Below, in pieces: positions 36,665 to 44,897 of a DNA stretch of 64,000 nt (position 1 is the stretch's first letter; the number at the start of each line of letters is the position of its first letter). Source of the stretch: Streptomyces sp. CB02366 (GTDB lineage: Bacteria; Actinomycetota; Actinomycetes; Streptomycetales; Streptomycetaceae); NCBI RefSeq assembly GCF_001905905.1, contig NZ_LIVT01000004.1, positions 531,567 through 595,566 on the forward strand. Direction: 5' to 3'. Below the pieces are notes generated by a model. That model did no database searches. It saw only the letters and a program-made list of their open reading frames with translations, and was not told where the DNA came from. The position numbers and the translations under genes are program-made.

Positions 36665-36841
36665 GGCGTGTTTCGGAAGGAGCGTCGTCCGCCCGGAGGG
36701 CGGGTTCGGCGGCGTCCGGTGCGTGCGATCGCAAGGCGGGGGGCCGCCCCGATACCGGTGGTATCGGGGTGGTCCCGACAACGCGGCGAGCGTGCGTGCC
36801 GGGCGTCGCCGAGCAGGCGGGACTTTCGAAACACGCCCTAG
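36661..36841. mobile_element. 181-bp MITE with 15-bp terminal inverted repeats
   Basis: CTAGGGCGTGTTTCG (36661-36675) and its exact complement CGAAACACGCCCTAG (36827-36841) bound the element. The outer CTAG fits the YTAR target duplication of IS5-group elements. Inside is a 10-bp perfect dyad, CCCCGATACC-GGT-GGTATCGGGG (36747-36769). No transposase is encoded, so it depends on one elsewhere. As transcribed RNA it folds into one long hairpin and could act as the aceE terminator. The left CTAG supplies the aceE stop codon. Confidence 0.75.
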
Positions 36842-36908
36842 CCGTAGGAGCGAAGGGGACGGAGGGGCGGTGGCGCGAGGCGTCGCCGCCCCTTCGGCGT
36901 GTCCGGGG

Positions 36909-37322
36909 TCAGTTCTCCCAGATCTTGAAGGCGCGTACCTGGTACGGGGAGCGGGGCGTCCAGGTCCCGCCGCCGGGGTACGTCTCGAACTCTCCGGTCT
37001 CCGCGCACTCGGCGGACTGGTAGGTGGTGACGGGCCGGCCGGTGCGGTTGGCGAGGGACTGGGCGTCACCGCCCCGGGGCAGCGGGACGCAGCTCTCGAT
37101 GTCGACGCCGGAGAGCTCGAAGGTGTGGCGGGCCCCGGTGAAGTCGGCCTTCTTCCAGAGGCAGAGCCGGCCCGCCTCGCAGCTCCCGAGGCTGACGCCC
37201 GGCGCCCGCTCGGGGGCCGCGGCCGCCCGGTCGGGGGCCAGGGCCTGGGGTGCGAGGGCGATGACGGTCAGGGCCGCTGCCGCGAGAACGGTCGTACGCA
37301 GGGTCACAACGGTCGTGCGCAT
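36909..37322 (-). CDS. Secreted peptidase inhibitor family I36 protein
   Basis: The 137-aa protein has a Sec signal peptide (TTVLAAAALTVIALAPQALA, cleavage near AAA at residue 36). The mature part has the I36/SMPI-like fold: GSCEAGRLCLWKKADFTGARHTFEL with the first disulfide, then DIESCVPLPRGGDAQSLANRTGRPVTTYQSAECAETGEFETYPGG. Four cysteines pair as expected. SMPI of Streptomyces inhibits metalloproteinases; the inhibitory loop here is not conserved enough to predict a target. Ends 67 nt from the MITE. Confidence 0.88.
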   Translation of the reverse strand: MRTTVVTLRTTVLAAAALTVIALAPQALAPDRAAAAPERAPGVSLGSCEAGRLCLWKKADFTGARHTFELSGVDIESCVPLPRGGDAQSLANRTGRPVTTYQSAECAETGEFETYPGGGTWTPRSPYQVRAFKIWEN

Positions 37323-37433
37323 GGTGGATCAACCCCCGTGGTCGGTCGGTGATGTTCTCTTCCGTCGCTCACTCTGAGTCACCGGGTGAGGGTGCGGAAG
37401 AGGGGCGGGGGTCCGCCACCCTGATAGGCGACA

Positions 37434-37459
37434 GCCCCGCCGAAAGGATTCGGCGGGGC
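37434..37459 (-). terminator. Terminator after the DHA2 exporter
   Basis: GCCCCGCCGAA (37434-37444) and TTCGGCGGGGC (37449-37459) form an 11-bp stem with a tetraloop, 45 nt after the exporter stop on the minus strand. Confidence 0.7.
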
Positions 37460-37503
37460 GGTGACCTGCGCTGTGTTGACGGAAGACGCCGTCTCGGGGG
37501 GGG

Positions 37504-39120
37504 TCAGATGTGACCGACGCCGGCGCCCGCCTCGGCGTTCTCGCCGCGCTTGGTGAGGGTGGCGACGAGGGCGGCGACGACCGCGACGATGCCCGCGACG
37601 GTGAAGGCCAGGCCCATGCCGGACATGAAGGTGTCGTGGATGACCCCGCCGATGCGGGAGGCGATGTCCGGTGTCATGCCGGGGGCCTGGTCGAGCCCGC
37701 CGGGGACCATGCCGAACTCGGCGGCCTTCTCCAGCCCCGGGTCCGCCTCGCCGGGCAGGCCCGCGTCCTTCCAGTTGCCCGCGAATTCGGCGCTGACCTT
37801 GGAGGACATGACCGCGCCGAGGACGGCGGTGCCGAGCGCGCCGCCGACCTGCATGGCGGCCTGCTGGAGGCCGCCGGCCACCCCGGACAGCTCCAGGGGC
37901 GCGTTGCCGACGATGACCTCGGTGGCGCCGACCATGACCGGGGCGAGCCCGCAGCCGAGGAGGGCGAACCAGAGGGACATCGTCAGGGTGCCGGTGGACT
38001 CGCTGAGCGTGGTCATGCCGAACATCGCGGTGGCCGTGCAGACCATGCCGCCGACCAGCGGGACGCGCGGGCCGAACTTGGTGATCAGCAGGCCGGCCAC
38101 CGGCGAGGAGACGATCATCATGGCGGTCAGCGGCAGCAGGCGCAGGCCGCTGTCGACCGGGCTGAGGCCGTGGACGCCCTGGAGGAAGAACGTCACGAAG
38201 AAGAGGCCGCCCATGAAGGCGAACGCCATCAGGACCATGAGGACGGTGCCGGCCGTCAACGGGACGGAGCGGAACATCTTCAGCGGGACGAGGGGTTCCT
38301 TCGTCCGGTTCTGCCAGATGCCGAAGGCGATGAAGGCCGCGACGGCGGCGCCCAGCCAGGCCCAGGTCCGGCCGTCGCCCCAGCCCCAGGACTCACCGGC
38401 CTTGATGATGCCCCAGATGAGGGCGAACATCGCGCCGGAGAGCAGCACGATGCCGATCAGGTCGAAGGAACGCGGGGCGTTGGGGGCGCGGTGGTCCCGG
38501 AGGATCACCAGGCCGAAGACGAGCGCGAGGACGCCCACGGGCACGTTGATGAAGAAGACCGACTGCCAGCTGACGTGCTCGACGAGGAGGCCGCCGACGA
38601 TCGGGCCGCCCGCGGTGGACGCGCCGATGACCATGCCCCAGATCCCGATCGCCATGTTCAGCTTCTCGGCGGGGAAGGTGGCGCGCAGCAGGCCGAGCGC
38701 GGCCGGCATCAGCAGGGCGCCGAAGAGGCCCTGCAACACGCGGAAGAGGATGACCAGCGAGATCTCGCTGGAGAGGCCGATCGCACCGGAGGCGAGCGCG
38801 AAGCCCGCGATGCCGATGAGGAAGGTCTGGCGGTGGCCGAAGCGGTCGCCCAGCTTGCCCGCGGTGATCAGCGCGACGGCGAGGGCGAGCAGGTAGCCGT
38901 TGGTGATCCACTGGACGTCGGCGAGCGAGGCGTCGAGGTCGCGCTGGATCGCGGGGTTCGCGATGGCGACGATGGTGCCGTCGAGGGCGACCATCATCAC
39001 ACCGATGGCGACGGCGAAGAGGGTCAGCCAGGGGTGGCCGCGAAGCCCCTTGACCGGGGCGGGTACTGCGTTGTCTTCAGGCTCCCGCGGCGCCTTCTCG
39101 ACGGTGGTCTGACTAGTCAT
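37504..39120 (-). CDS. DHA2-family MFS drug exporter
   Basis: The 538-aa product starts at ATG 39120 (MTSQTTVEK). It has 14 predicted membrane helices with MVALDGTIVAIANPAIQRDL in TM1, the motif A loop GKLGDRFGHRQ, motif B in RVLQGLFGALL, and the antiporter motif C GGPIVGG. It should export a hydrophobic drug in exchange for protons. It is divergent from a TetR gene with an inverted repeat between them, the classic exporter/repressor arrangement. Unlike the first exporter in this window it has no fused regulator domain. Confidence 0.92.
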   Translation of the reverse strand: MTSQTTVEKAPREPEDNAVPAPVKGLRGHPWLTLFAVAIGVMMVALDGTIVAIANPAIQRDLDASLADVQWITNGYLLALAVALITAGKLGDRFGHRQTFLIGIAGFALASGAIGLSSEISLVILFRVLQGLFGALLMPAALGLLRATFPAEKLNMAIGIWGMVIGASTAGGPIVGGLLVEHVSWQSVFFINVPVGVLALVFGLVILRDHRAPNAPRSFDLIGIVLLSGAMFALIWGIIKAGESWGWGDGRTWAWLGAAVAAFIAFGIWQNRTKEPLVPLKMFRSVPLTAGTVLMVLMAFAFMGGLFFVTFFLQGVHGLSPVDSGLRLLPLTAMMIVSSPVAGLLITKFGPRVPLVGGMVCTATAMFGMTTLSESTGTLTMSLWFALLGCGLAPVMVGATEVIVGNAPLELSGVAGGLQQAAMQVGGALGTAVLGAVMSSKVSAEFAGNWKDAGLPGEADPGLEKAAEFGMVPGGLDQAPGMTPDIASRIGGVIHDTFMSGMGLAFTVAGIVAVVAALVATLTKRGENAEAGAGVGHI

Positions 39121-39134
39121 AGCGGCGAGACTAG

Positions 39135-39184
39135 TGACAGTCTCTGACAGTTGACAAACCAATTCACAAGACAGTAACTGTCAC
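39135..39184. promoter_or_regulatory. Shared TetR operator/promoter region
   Basis: GTGACAGT (39135-39142) is repeated inverted as ACTGTCAC (39177-39184). Within it, GACAGTAACTGTC (39170-39182) is a 13-bp palindrome, and CTGACAGTTGACA lies between. A TTGACA box (39151-39156) fits a -35 element. The repeats overlap the promoters of both divergent genes, as expected for a TetR site. Confidence 0.65.
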
Positions 39185-39247
39185 GTGGCTCACACAGGGC
39201 TCAAAGGTATGCTGAGCTGGAGAAATACGGAAAAGAGGGACGGCTAC

Positions 39248-39898
39248 GTGACCGACGGGCAGGCAGGCGCGCCCCGGGCCGGACTGCGTGAACGCAAGAA
39301 GCAGCGCACCCGCGACGCCCTGGTGCGCGCCTCCCTCGAACTGTTCACCACCCAGGGATACGAGCGCACCACCGTCGACGAGATCGTCGACGCCGTGGAG
39401 GTCTCGCAGCGCACCTTCTTCCGCTATTTCGCGAGCAAGGAGGACGCCACCTTCGCGGTGCAGGAGCTGGTCGAGTCCCGTTTCCTCGCCGAGCTGCGCG
39501 GCCGCCCCGCGCACGAGGCCCCCTTCGAGGCCATGCGCGGGGCGGTGCTGTGCGCGTGGAACAGCATCGGCGAGGCGATCGAGGAGATCGTCACCGTCGA
39601 CCTCCATATGCGCACCTATCAGATGATCGAGTCGACCCCCACCCTGCTCGCCGCCCACATGCGGCGCGGGGTGGCCCTGGAGAACCAGGTCGCCCTGCTG
39701 ATCGCGGAGCGCGAGGGGCTCGACGTGGAGCGGGATCCCCGGCCCCGGGTGGCCGTCGCCGCGTTCTCCGCGGTGATGCGGGTGACCGGCCAGCTGTGGG
39801 GCCGCGGCCACGACCCCAGCGTGGAGGCGTTGCGCGATCTGACCGAGGAGTACCTCGACCAGCTCGTCCCGGCCCTCGCCCGCGACTGGCGGGGGTAG
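39248..39898 (+). CDS. TetR-family regulator of the adjacent exporter
   Basis: The 216-aa protein starts at GTG 39248; ATG 39209 is an alternative. It has a TetR helix-turn-helix (RERKKQRTRDALVRASLELFTTQGYERTTVDEIVDAVEVSQRTFFRYFASKEDA, residues about 11-65), then a helical ligand domain (TYQMIESTPTLLAAHMRRGV; FSAVMRVTGQLWGRG). Its position beside the exporter and the palindromes in between suggest it represses both genes until a drug binds. The ligand is unknown. Confidence 0.9.
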   Translation: MTDGQAGAPRAGLRERKKQRTRDALVRASLELFTTQGYERTTVDEIVDAVEVSQRTFFRYFASKEDATFAVQELVESRFLAELRGRPAHEAPFEAMRGAVLCAWNSIGEAIEEIVTVDLHMRTYQMIESTPTLLAAHMRRGVALENQVALLIAEREGLDVERDPRPRVAVAAFSAVMRVTGQLWGRGHDPSVEALRDLTEEYLDQLVPALARDWRG

Positions 39899-40049
39899 GA
39901 GCGGAAGGGGCGGTGGCGTCGGCCGGCGGTGGCCCGAACGGCGTGCCGGGTGACGCTCCGTGAGAAATCGGGGGTCAATCCCTCGCGGACGGGTGATGTG
40001 CCTCACGCGGGTCACGGAGGTCGGCGCGCGTCTCCTAGGGTGTGCCGCA

Positions 40050-41258
40050 GTGACTTCCTTCGACACCTCTCCCACGTTGACCGTCTGGCGGACTCTGCTC
40101 GCCTTGGCGGTGGTGTTCGTGATGCTGGCGACGACGGGCTGGAGCGCCGTCCGCGATCAGCACGGGATCGGGGAGCGCGAACGGGCGCTCGCCGCCTGGG
40201 CGCGGGACCGGACAACGGGTCGGGAGCTGCCGGAAGCGGACGCCCCCGCCGCCCGGCTGGCCCGCTTCTTCGCCGGCCTCACCTCGGCGCAGCGCATGGC
40301 CCTCGCGGTGCGGCACCCGTCGGTGGTGGGGAATCTGAACGGAGCCCCGGTCACCGTGCGCTACCGCGCCAACCGGGTGGCTCTCGGACGCGCCGTGGCC
40401 GTGGAGCGGGCGCGGGCCCGCGACCCGAAGCTCTCGCCGAGCGGCCGGGCCGAGGCGCGGGCCCGGCACGACAGGTTCCGCTCGCTGCTCAGGGAAAGAC
40501 GCCAGATCCTGGCCTTCGACCCGTCCGGGCGGGGCCGTGCGGCCGAGGTGTTCGGGAACCTCGACCGGGCCTCCCGGGTCTCCGTCGTGGTTCCGGGCGT
40601 GGACACGCATCTGCTGACCCTGGAGCGCAGCAAGCGCCGGTACGCGGCGCCGGTCGGCATGGCCGAGTCCCTGTACGGGGCGGAGCGTTCGGCCTCGCCG
40701 GGCACCCGTACCGCCGTGATCGCGTGGGCCGACTACACCGCCCCGGCCGGGGTCGGCATGGACGCGGCGCTCGGCGGGCTCGCCGCCGAGGGCGCGATCC
40801 GGCTGAACGCACTGGTCGACGCGTTGCCCGGCAGCTCCAAGGTCTCGCTTTTCTGCCACAGCTACGGTTCCGTGGTCTGCGGGGTGGCCGCGCACCGGGC
40901 CTCGGCCCGGGTGGGCGACATCGCGGTCGCCGGCAGTCCCGGCATGCGGGCCGCCCATGCCTGGCAGTTGAGGACCGGCGCCCGGATCTGGGCGATGCGC
41001 GACGGGGACGACTGGATCGAGGACGTACCGCACCTGGAGTTCGGCGGGATCGGCCACGGGGCCGACCCGGTGGACCCGGCCTTCGGCGCCCGGGTCGTCT
41101 CGGCGGCCGGCGCGGCCGGGCACAGCGGTTATTTCGTGCCGGGTACCGAGAGCCTGGACAACTTCGCCGCGATCGGCGTCGGCGCCTACGGTTCCGTCAG
41201 CTGCGCAAGCGCCGCCGGCACGTGCCACAACGGTATTTCCGGCGGCCCGGAGGGCTGA
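40050..41258 (+). CDS. Secreted or anchored alpha/beta hydrolase, CHSYG type
   Basis: The 402-aa protein starts at GTG 40050, probably leaderless: a TAGGGT box lies 8 nt upstream. One N-terminal hydrophobic segment (TLLALAVVFVMLATTGWSAV) gives a signal anchor. The C-terminal half has the DUF1023-like hydrolase motif SLFCHSYGSVVCG with nucleophile Ser in CHSYG, the acid in DDWIEDVPH and the His in AGHSGYFVPGTESLDNFA. The middle has HPSVVGNLNGAPVTVRYRANRVALGRA. It is a paralogue of the 392-aa gene at 44898, with the same order of motifs. Substrate unknown. Confidence 0.85.
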   Translation: MTSFDTSPTLTVWRTLLALAVVFVMLATTGWSAVRDQHGIGERERALAAWARDRTTGRELPEADAPAARLARFFAGLTSAQRMALAVRHPSVVGNLNGAPVTVRYRANRVALGRAVAVERARARDPKLSPSGRAEARARHDRFRSLLRERRQILAFDPSGRGRAAEVFGNLDRASRVSVVVPGVDTHLLTLERSKRRYAAPVGMAESLYGAERSASPGTRTAVIAWADYTAPAGVGMDAALGGLAAEGAIRLNALVDALPGSSKVSLFCHSYGSVVCGVAAHRASARVGDIAVAGSPGMRAAHAWQLRTGARIWAMRDGDDWIEDVPHLEFGGIGHGADPVDPAFGARVVSAAGAAGHSGYFVPGTESLDNFAAIGVGAYGSVSCASAAGTCHNGISGGPEG

Positions 41259-41344
41259 CGCGCGTAGAGGGGCGTGCCGGGCGGATTGACGGGGAGTTGC
41301 TTCGAGGGGGGACGTGCGCGACCGTGCCGCATACGATGAGGCAC

Positions 41345-42310
41345 ATGGGTGATGCGCTGGCCGGAATTCATGCCACCTGGGAGTTCGACACCGACTCCGT
41401 GCTCATCCGCTTCGAACGGGGCCTCCGCACACCGAAGCTCTTCCAGAGCCTGCGGGAGCGCCGCATCCCGTATGCGGCGCTGTCGTCGGTGACGCTGACC
41501 CCCGGCAAGCGGGGCACGGTGGTTCTGCGTGCCGTGCCGAGAGCGGGCGCCGATCCTCTGGTGGAGGCTGCCTCCGGGCAGCTCAAGGAGGGGTGCGACC
41601 CCTATCGGCTGGTGCTCCCGGCGGAGCGGGAGGGGCTCGCCGAGCACTGCGCGCAGGAGCTGCGGGCGTCGCTGGACCCGGCGTACGACGAGCCCGCGGA
41701 CCGCTTCCTGGTGGCGGCCCCCGAGGCCCCGATGCACTTCAAGGCGTACGACGGCCGGGCCAGTTTCGACGGTGAGCGGATCTCCTTCCGGTGGTCCTGG
41801 ACCGGGGCCTCCAGTGCCAAGTGGAAGGCGGGCGACCAGACCTTCCGCGTGAGCGAGCTGGCTGGAATCGTGTGGCGCTCCCCCGAGGCGTTGGACGGCT
41901 ATCTGCGGTTGATACCCCGCACGGCGGCCCCGCTCGACCCCCGCGCCGGCGGCAGCCTGGGCGATCCGCTCGGTCCCGGGTGCCGCACGGACGCGGACGG
42001 CGTGCCGGTGGCCGACGCGCCGGGCGAGCCCCCGGCCGCCCGGGCCGCCGACCAGGACCCGGCCGCTGTGCTGTTCGGCCTGGGGTACGGGCCGGTGCAC
42101 GAGTCGCTGCCGTTCGCCGCCGCCGTCCTGGAATCCGTACGCCGGACCCAGCCCGCTCCCGCCGCCGCCCCCGCCCTGGTGAGCGCCGGGCGGCGTGATC
42201 CGGCGGACATCGCCGAGCGGATCCATCACCTCGGCGAGCTGCACCGGGCCGGTCTGGTGACGGACGCCGAGTACAGCGCGAAGAAGGCCCAACTGCTCGC
42301 GGAGCTGTGA
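41345..42310 (+). CDS. DUF4429 protein with C-terminal SHOCT helix pair
   Basis: The 321-aa protein has two DUF4429 repeats (ATWEFDTDSVLIRFERGLR...IPYAALSSVTLTPGKRG and MHFKAYDGRASFDGERISFRWSWTG...FRVSELAGIVWRSP), each a PH-like beta domain. A Pro/Ala linker leads to ERIHHLGELHRAGLVTDAEYSAKKAQLLAEL, a SHOCT domain. SHOCT motifs mediate oligomerisation or membrane contacts. A TACGAT box lies 7 nt before the ATG at 41345, pointing to a leaderless start; MRHMGD at 41336 is an alternative. Function unknown. Confidence 0.85.
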   Translation: MGDALAGIHATWEFDTDSVLIRFERGLRTPKLFQSLRERRIPYAALSSVTLTPGKRGTVVLRAVPRAGADPLVEAASGQLKEGCDPYRLVLPAEREGLAEHCAQELRASLDPAYDEPADRFLVAAPEAPMHFKAYDGRASFDGERISFRWSWTGASSAKWKAGDQTFRVSELAGIVWRSPEALDGYLRLIPRTAAPLDPRAGGSLGDPLGPGCRTDADGVPVADAPGEPPAARAADQDPAAVLFGLGYGPVHESLPFAAAVLESVRRTQPAPAAAPALVSAGRRDPADIAERIHHLGELHRAGLVTDAEYSAKKAQLLAEL

Positions 42311-42359
42311 CCCCGCCGGTCCTCCGGCGCCAGCCGGCCGGACCCCGTACCCCGTACCC

Positions 42360-42405
42360 CGGTATGAGACGACCCGCCCCCGGTCGGAACCACGGTATGA
42401 CGCCG
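42360..42405. promoter_or_regulatory. CGGTATGA-type repeats before the histidine kinase
   Basis: Two related 13-mers, CGGTATGAGACGA (42360-42372) and CGGTATGACGCCG (42393-42405), lie 33 bp apart, about three helical turns. They are followed by a TAGGCT box (42424-42429) 9 nt before the ATG at 42439, a leaderless arrangement. Similar 13-mers stand before the 44898 operon. Likely binding sites of the neighbouring NarL-type regulator. Confidence 0.5.
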
Positions 42406-42438
42406 CCGGCCCCTCGGCCTGCCTAGGCTGACCGGGTC

Positions 42439-43788
42439 ATGTCCACTCCCCCCGCCGGGCCCCCGCCGCCCGCCGACGGCCTGCTGAGCGCCGCCCGCCG
42501 CAATCTGCGCGAGCTGGCTCACGGGCTGTCCCACGCCTCCCATCCGTCCACCCCGCTGCTCGCGGACGCGCCGAAGCGGTGGCACCGCCTGCTGCCCTAC
42601 GCCGTGGTGCTCGCCCTGGCCGCGATCTTCATCCCGGTCACCATCACCGTCCTGGCCTCGGACTACGGTGTGCCCGGCGCACTGGCCGGGGCGCTCGGGG
42701 TGGCCCAGGCCGCCCCGCTGCTGATGCTGGCCCACCGGCCCCTCCAGGCGTGGTGGATCATCTTCCCGGCCGACGTCGCCGGCGCACTGGTGCTGCTGGC
42801 CCACGACCCGGGGCGGTACGACACCTGGCCCTGGCCCCCGCCGACCCTGGTCGCCTACCTCTTCCTGCTGCTGGCGCTGGGCCTGCGCGAGACCCGGCGG
42901 ACCGTCGTCGCCGTCTGGGCGGTGACGGCGGCGGCGGGGGCGGCGCTGCAGCTGGTCGCCCCCGCGGACCGCAGCACCGGCAGCGCGCTGCTCCTGCCGG
43001 TCCTCGGCGCGGTGGTCCTGGTGATCGGCGGGGCGGTACGGGAGCGGGGCGAGGCGACCCGGCGGCTGGCCGAGCAGGAGACGATCAGCGAGGAGGAACG
43101 GGCACGGCGCACGCTGCTGGAGGAGCGGACGCGGATCGCCCGGGAGCTGCACGACGTCGTCGCGCACCACATGTCGGTGATCACGGTGCAGGCGGACTCC
43201 GCGCCGTACCGGATTCCCGGGCTGCCGGAGACCGCGCGGGAGGAGTTCGCGTCCATCGCGGCGGCGGCCCGGGAGTCGCTGGGGGAGATGCGGCGGCTGC
43301 TGTCGGTGCTGCGCAGCGACGGCACGGAGGGGGACCGGGCCCCGCAGCCGGGTCTGGGCCGGCTCCAGCAGTTGGTGGAGGCGACGGTACGGGCGGGCCT
43401 GCCGGTGACGTTGTCGCTCGCGGCGGAGCTGGGCGAGGTGCCGCCGGCGGTGGACCTGTCGGCGTACCGGATCGTGCAGGAGGCGCTGGCCAACGTGGTG
43501 CGGCACGCCCCCGGCGCGCGCACCCAGGTGTCGGTCCGGGCCTCGCGGGGCCATCTGAACGTGCTGGTGGTCAACAGCCCCGCGCCGAAACCCACGGCCC
43601 CGCTGGAGAGCGCGGGGACCGGGCACGGGCTGGTGGGGATGCGGGAGCGCGTACGGTTGACCGGCGGCTCGCTGGACACCGGGCCGCTGCCGGACGGCGG
43701 GTTCCGGGTGGCCGCCCGGATGCCGCTGCCCCCGGCCGCTTCCCCGTCCGCGTCCCCTTCCGTATCCCCTTCTCCGGAGGATCTGTGA
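42439..43788 (+). CDS. Sensor histidine kinase, HisKA_3 (NarL-partner) type
   Basis: The 449-aa protein has about five to six membrane helices (PYAVVLALAAIFIPVTIT; LVAYLFLLLALG; LLLPVLGAVVLVIGGAV), then a coiled segment and the phospho-acceptor box RTRIARELHDVVAHHMSVITVQA with His in ELHD. The ATPase domain has AYRIVQEALANVVRHAPG (N box), and GTGHGLVGMRERVRLTGG (G box). It ends in a low-complexity SPSASPSVSPSPEDL tail and overlaps the regulator start by 4 nt. The stimulus is unknown; the absence of a large outer domain suggests membrane-state sensing. Confidence 0.92.
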   Translation: MSTPPAGPPPPADGLLSAARRNLRELAHGLSHASHPSTPLLADAPKRWHRLLPYAVVLALAAIFIPVTITVLASDYGVPGALAGALGVAQAAPLLMLAHRPLQAWWIIFPADVAGALVLLAHDPGRYDTWPWPPPTLVAYLFLLLALGLRETRRTVVAVWAVTAAAGAALQLVAPADRSTGSALLLPVLGAVVLVIGGAVRERGEATRRLAEQETISEEERARRTLLEERTRIARELHDVVAHHMSVITVQADSAPYRIPGLPETAREEFASIAAAARESLGEMRRLLSVLRSDGTEGDRAPQPGLGRLQQLVEATVRAGLPVTLSLAAELGEVPPAVDLSAYRIVQEALANVVRHAPGARTQVSVRASRGHLNVLVVNSPAPKPTAPLESAGTGHGLVGMRERVRLTGGSLDTGPLPDGGFRVAARMPLPPAASPSASPSVSPSPEDL

Positions 43789-44474
43789 CCATCCGCGTGA
43801 TCATCGTCGACGACCAGGCCATGGTGCGGGCGGGGTTCGCGGCGCTGCTGGCGGCGCAGAGCGACATCGACGTGGTGGGCGAGGCGGCGGACGGCCGCCG
43901 GGGGATCGAGGTCAGCCGCAACCAGCATCCCGACGTGGTCCTGATGGACGTGCGGATGCCGGAGATGGACGGGCTGGCCGCCGCGCGCGAGCTGCTGAAC
44001 CCGCCGGTGGGGGTGGTGCACCGGCCGAAGGTCCTGATGCTGACGACGTTCGACGTGGACGACTACGTGTACGAGGCGCTGCGCGCCGGGGCGTCCGGGT
44101 TCCTGCTGAAGGACGCGCCGCCCGCCGATCTGATCGCGGCGGTACGGGTGGTGGCGGCCGGGGACGCGCTGCTCGCGCCCTCGGTGACCCGGCGGCTGAT
44201 CGCGGACTTCGCGGCGCAGCGGCCCGCCGGGGCGACGCGCGGCGGCCAGGCGCTCCGGCTGAACGGGCTGACCCCGCGGGAGAGCGAGGTGCTGGAGCTG
44301 ATCGCCCGGGGGCTGTCGAACCAGGAGATCGCGGAGCGGCTGGTGCTGGCCGAGCAGACCGTGAAGACGCACATCGGGCGGGTGCTGGCCAAGCTGGAGC
44401 TGCGGGACCGGGCGCAGGCGGTGATCTTCGCGTACGAGTCGGGGCTGGTGACACCGGGCGACGCGAGGACGTAG
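43785..44474 (+). CDS. NarL/LuxR-type response regulator
   Basis: The 229-aa protein starts at GTG 43785, overlapping the kinase stop. The receiver domain has VDDQ, the phospho-acceptor Asp in VVLMDVRMPEMDG, LTTFDVDDYVY and LLKDAPPADL. The C-terminus is a LuxR HTH (LTPRESEVLELIARGLSNQEIAERLVLAEQTVKTHIGRVLAKLEL). It forms a two-component pair with the preceding kinase. Candidate targets are the CGGTRTSANNCCG repeats upstream of its own operon and of the hydrolase-acyltransferase operon that follows. Confidence 0.93.
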   Translation: MTIRVIIVDDQAMVRAGFAALLAAQSDIDVVGEAADGRRGIEVSRNQHPDVVLMDVRMPEMDGLAAARELLNPPVGVVHRPKVLMLTTFDVDDYVYEALRAGASGFLLKDAPPADLIAAVRVVAAGDALLAPSVTRRLIADFAAQRPAGATRGGQALRLNGLTPRESEVLELIARGLSNQEIAERLVLAEQTVKTHIGRVLAKLELRDRAQAVIFAYESGLVTPGDART

Positions 44475-44897
44475 ACCCCACCGACGCCCCGGGGGGGGGC
44501 AGAGGGGCGCGAATCCGCCGGCGTCCGGGACGCCCGGGGCGGCAGGGACGCCCGGGGCGGCAGGGACGCCCGGGGCGGCAGGGGCGCGAACCCGCCGGCG
44601 CCCGGGAAGGCGGCGGCGCGAGCCCGCCGACGGCTGTCGGCCGCGGGGCGCCGGACCCGTCCGCGTCCCCGGGAGCGCGGGGCGCGGGCCCCTGCCGCCG
44701 GGCAGGGCGGGGCGGCGGGCCCCGGACACGGTCCCGCCGTCGCGGGAAGGCCCCGGGCCGTGCCCCGCGATCCGGCCCACCCCCTACCCCGGTATCACTC
44801 CGCGGTTGGCACTCCGGTGTGATGCCGCGTCACCCGTCCTCTTCCTACCTTCCTCCCGGCCGCGCCGACCGGTGCGGAGCAGGAGAGGGAGGGAACC
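44475..44897. repeat. Intergenic region with 18-bp tandem repeat and regulator-type repeats
   Basis: No gene. GACGCCCGGGGCGGCAGG is repeated three times head to tail (44529-44582), inside a larger GC-rich region with CGCGAA(C/T)CCGCCGGCG words at both ends. Further right, CGGTATCACTCCG (44790-44802) and CGGTGTGATGCCG (44815-44827) match the repeats before the kinase gene at 42360-42405. The hydrolase gene starts 70 nt later. Confidence 0.6.

Noticed and set aside
33761..37069. A 1102-aa minus-strand frame opposite aceE
   Set aside because: Composition is typical of antisense to a GC-rich gene (VRR, HLA, DRL runs), and aceE is unambiguous on the other strand.
44529..44582. CRISPR-like array
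   Set aside because: Units are contiguous without spacers and there are no cas genes. Ordinary tandem repeat.
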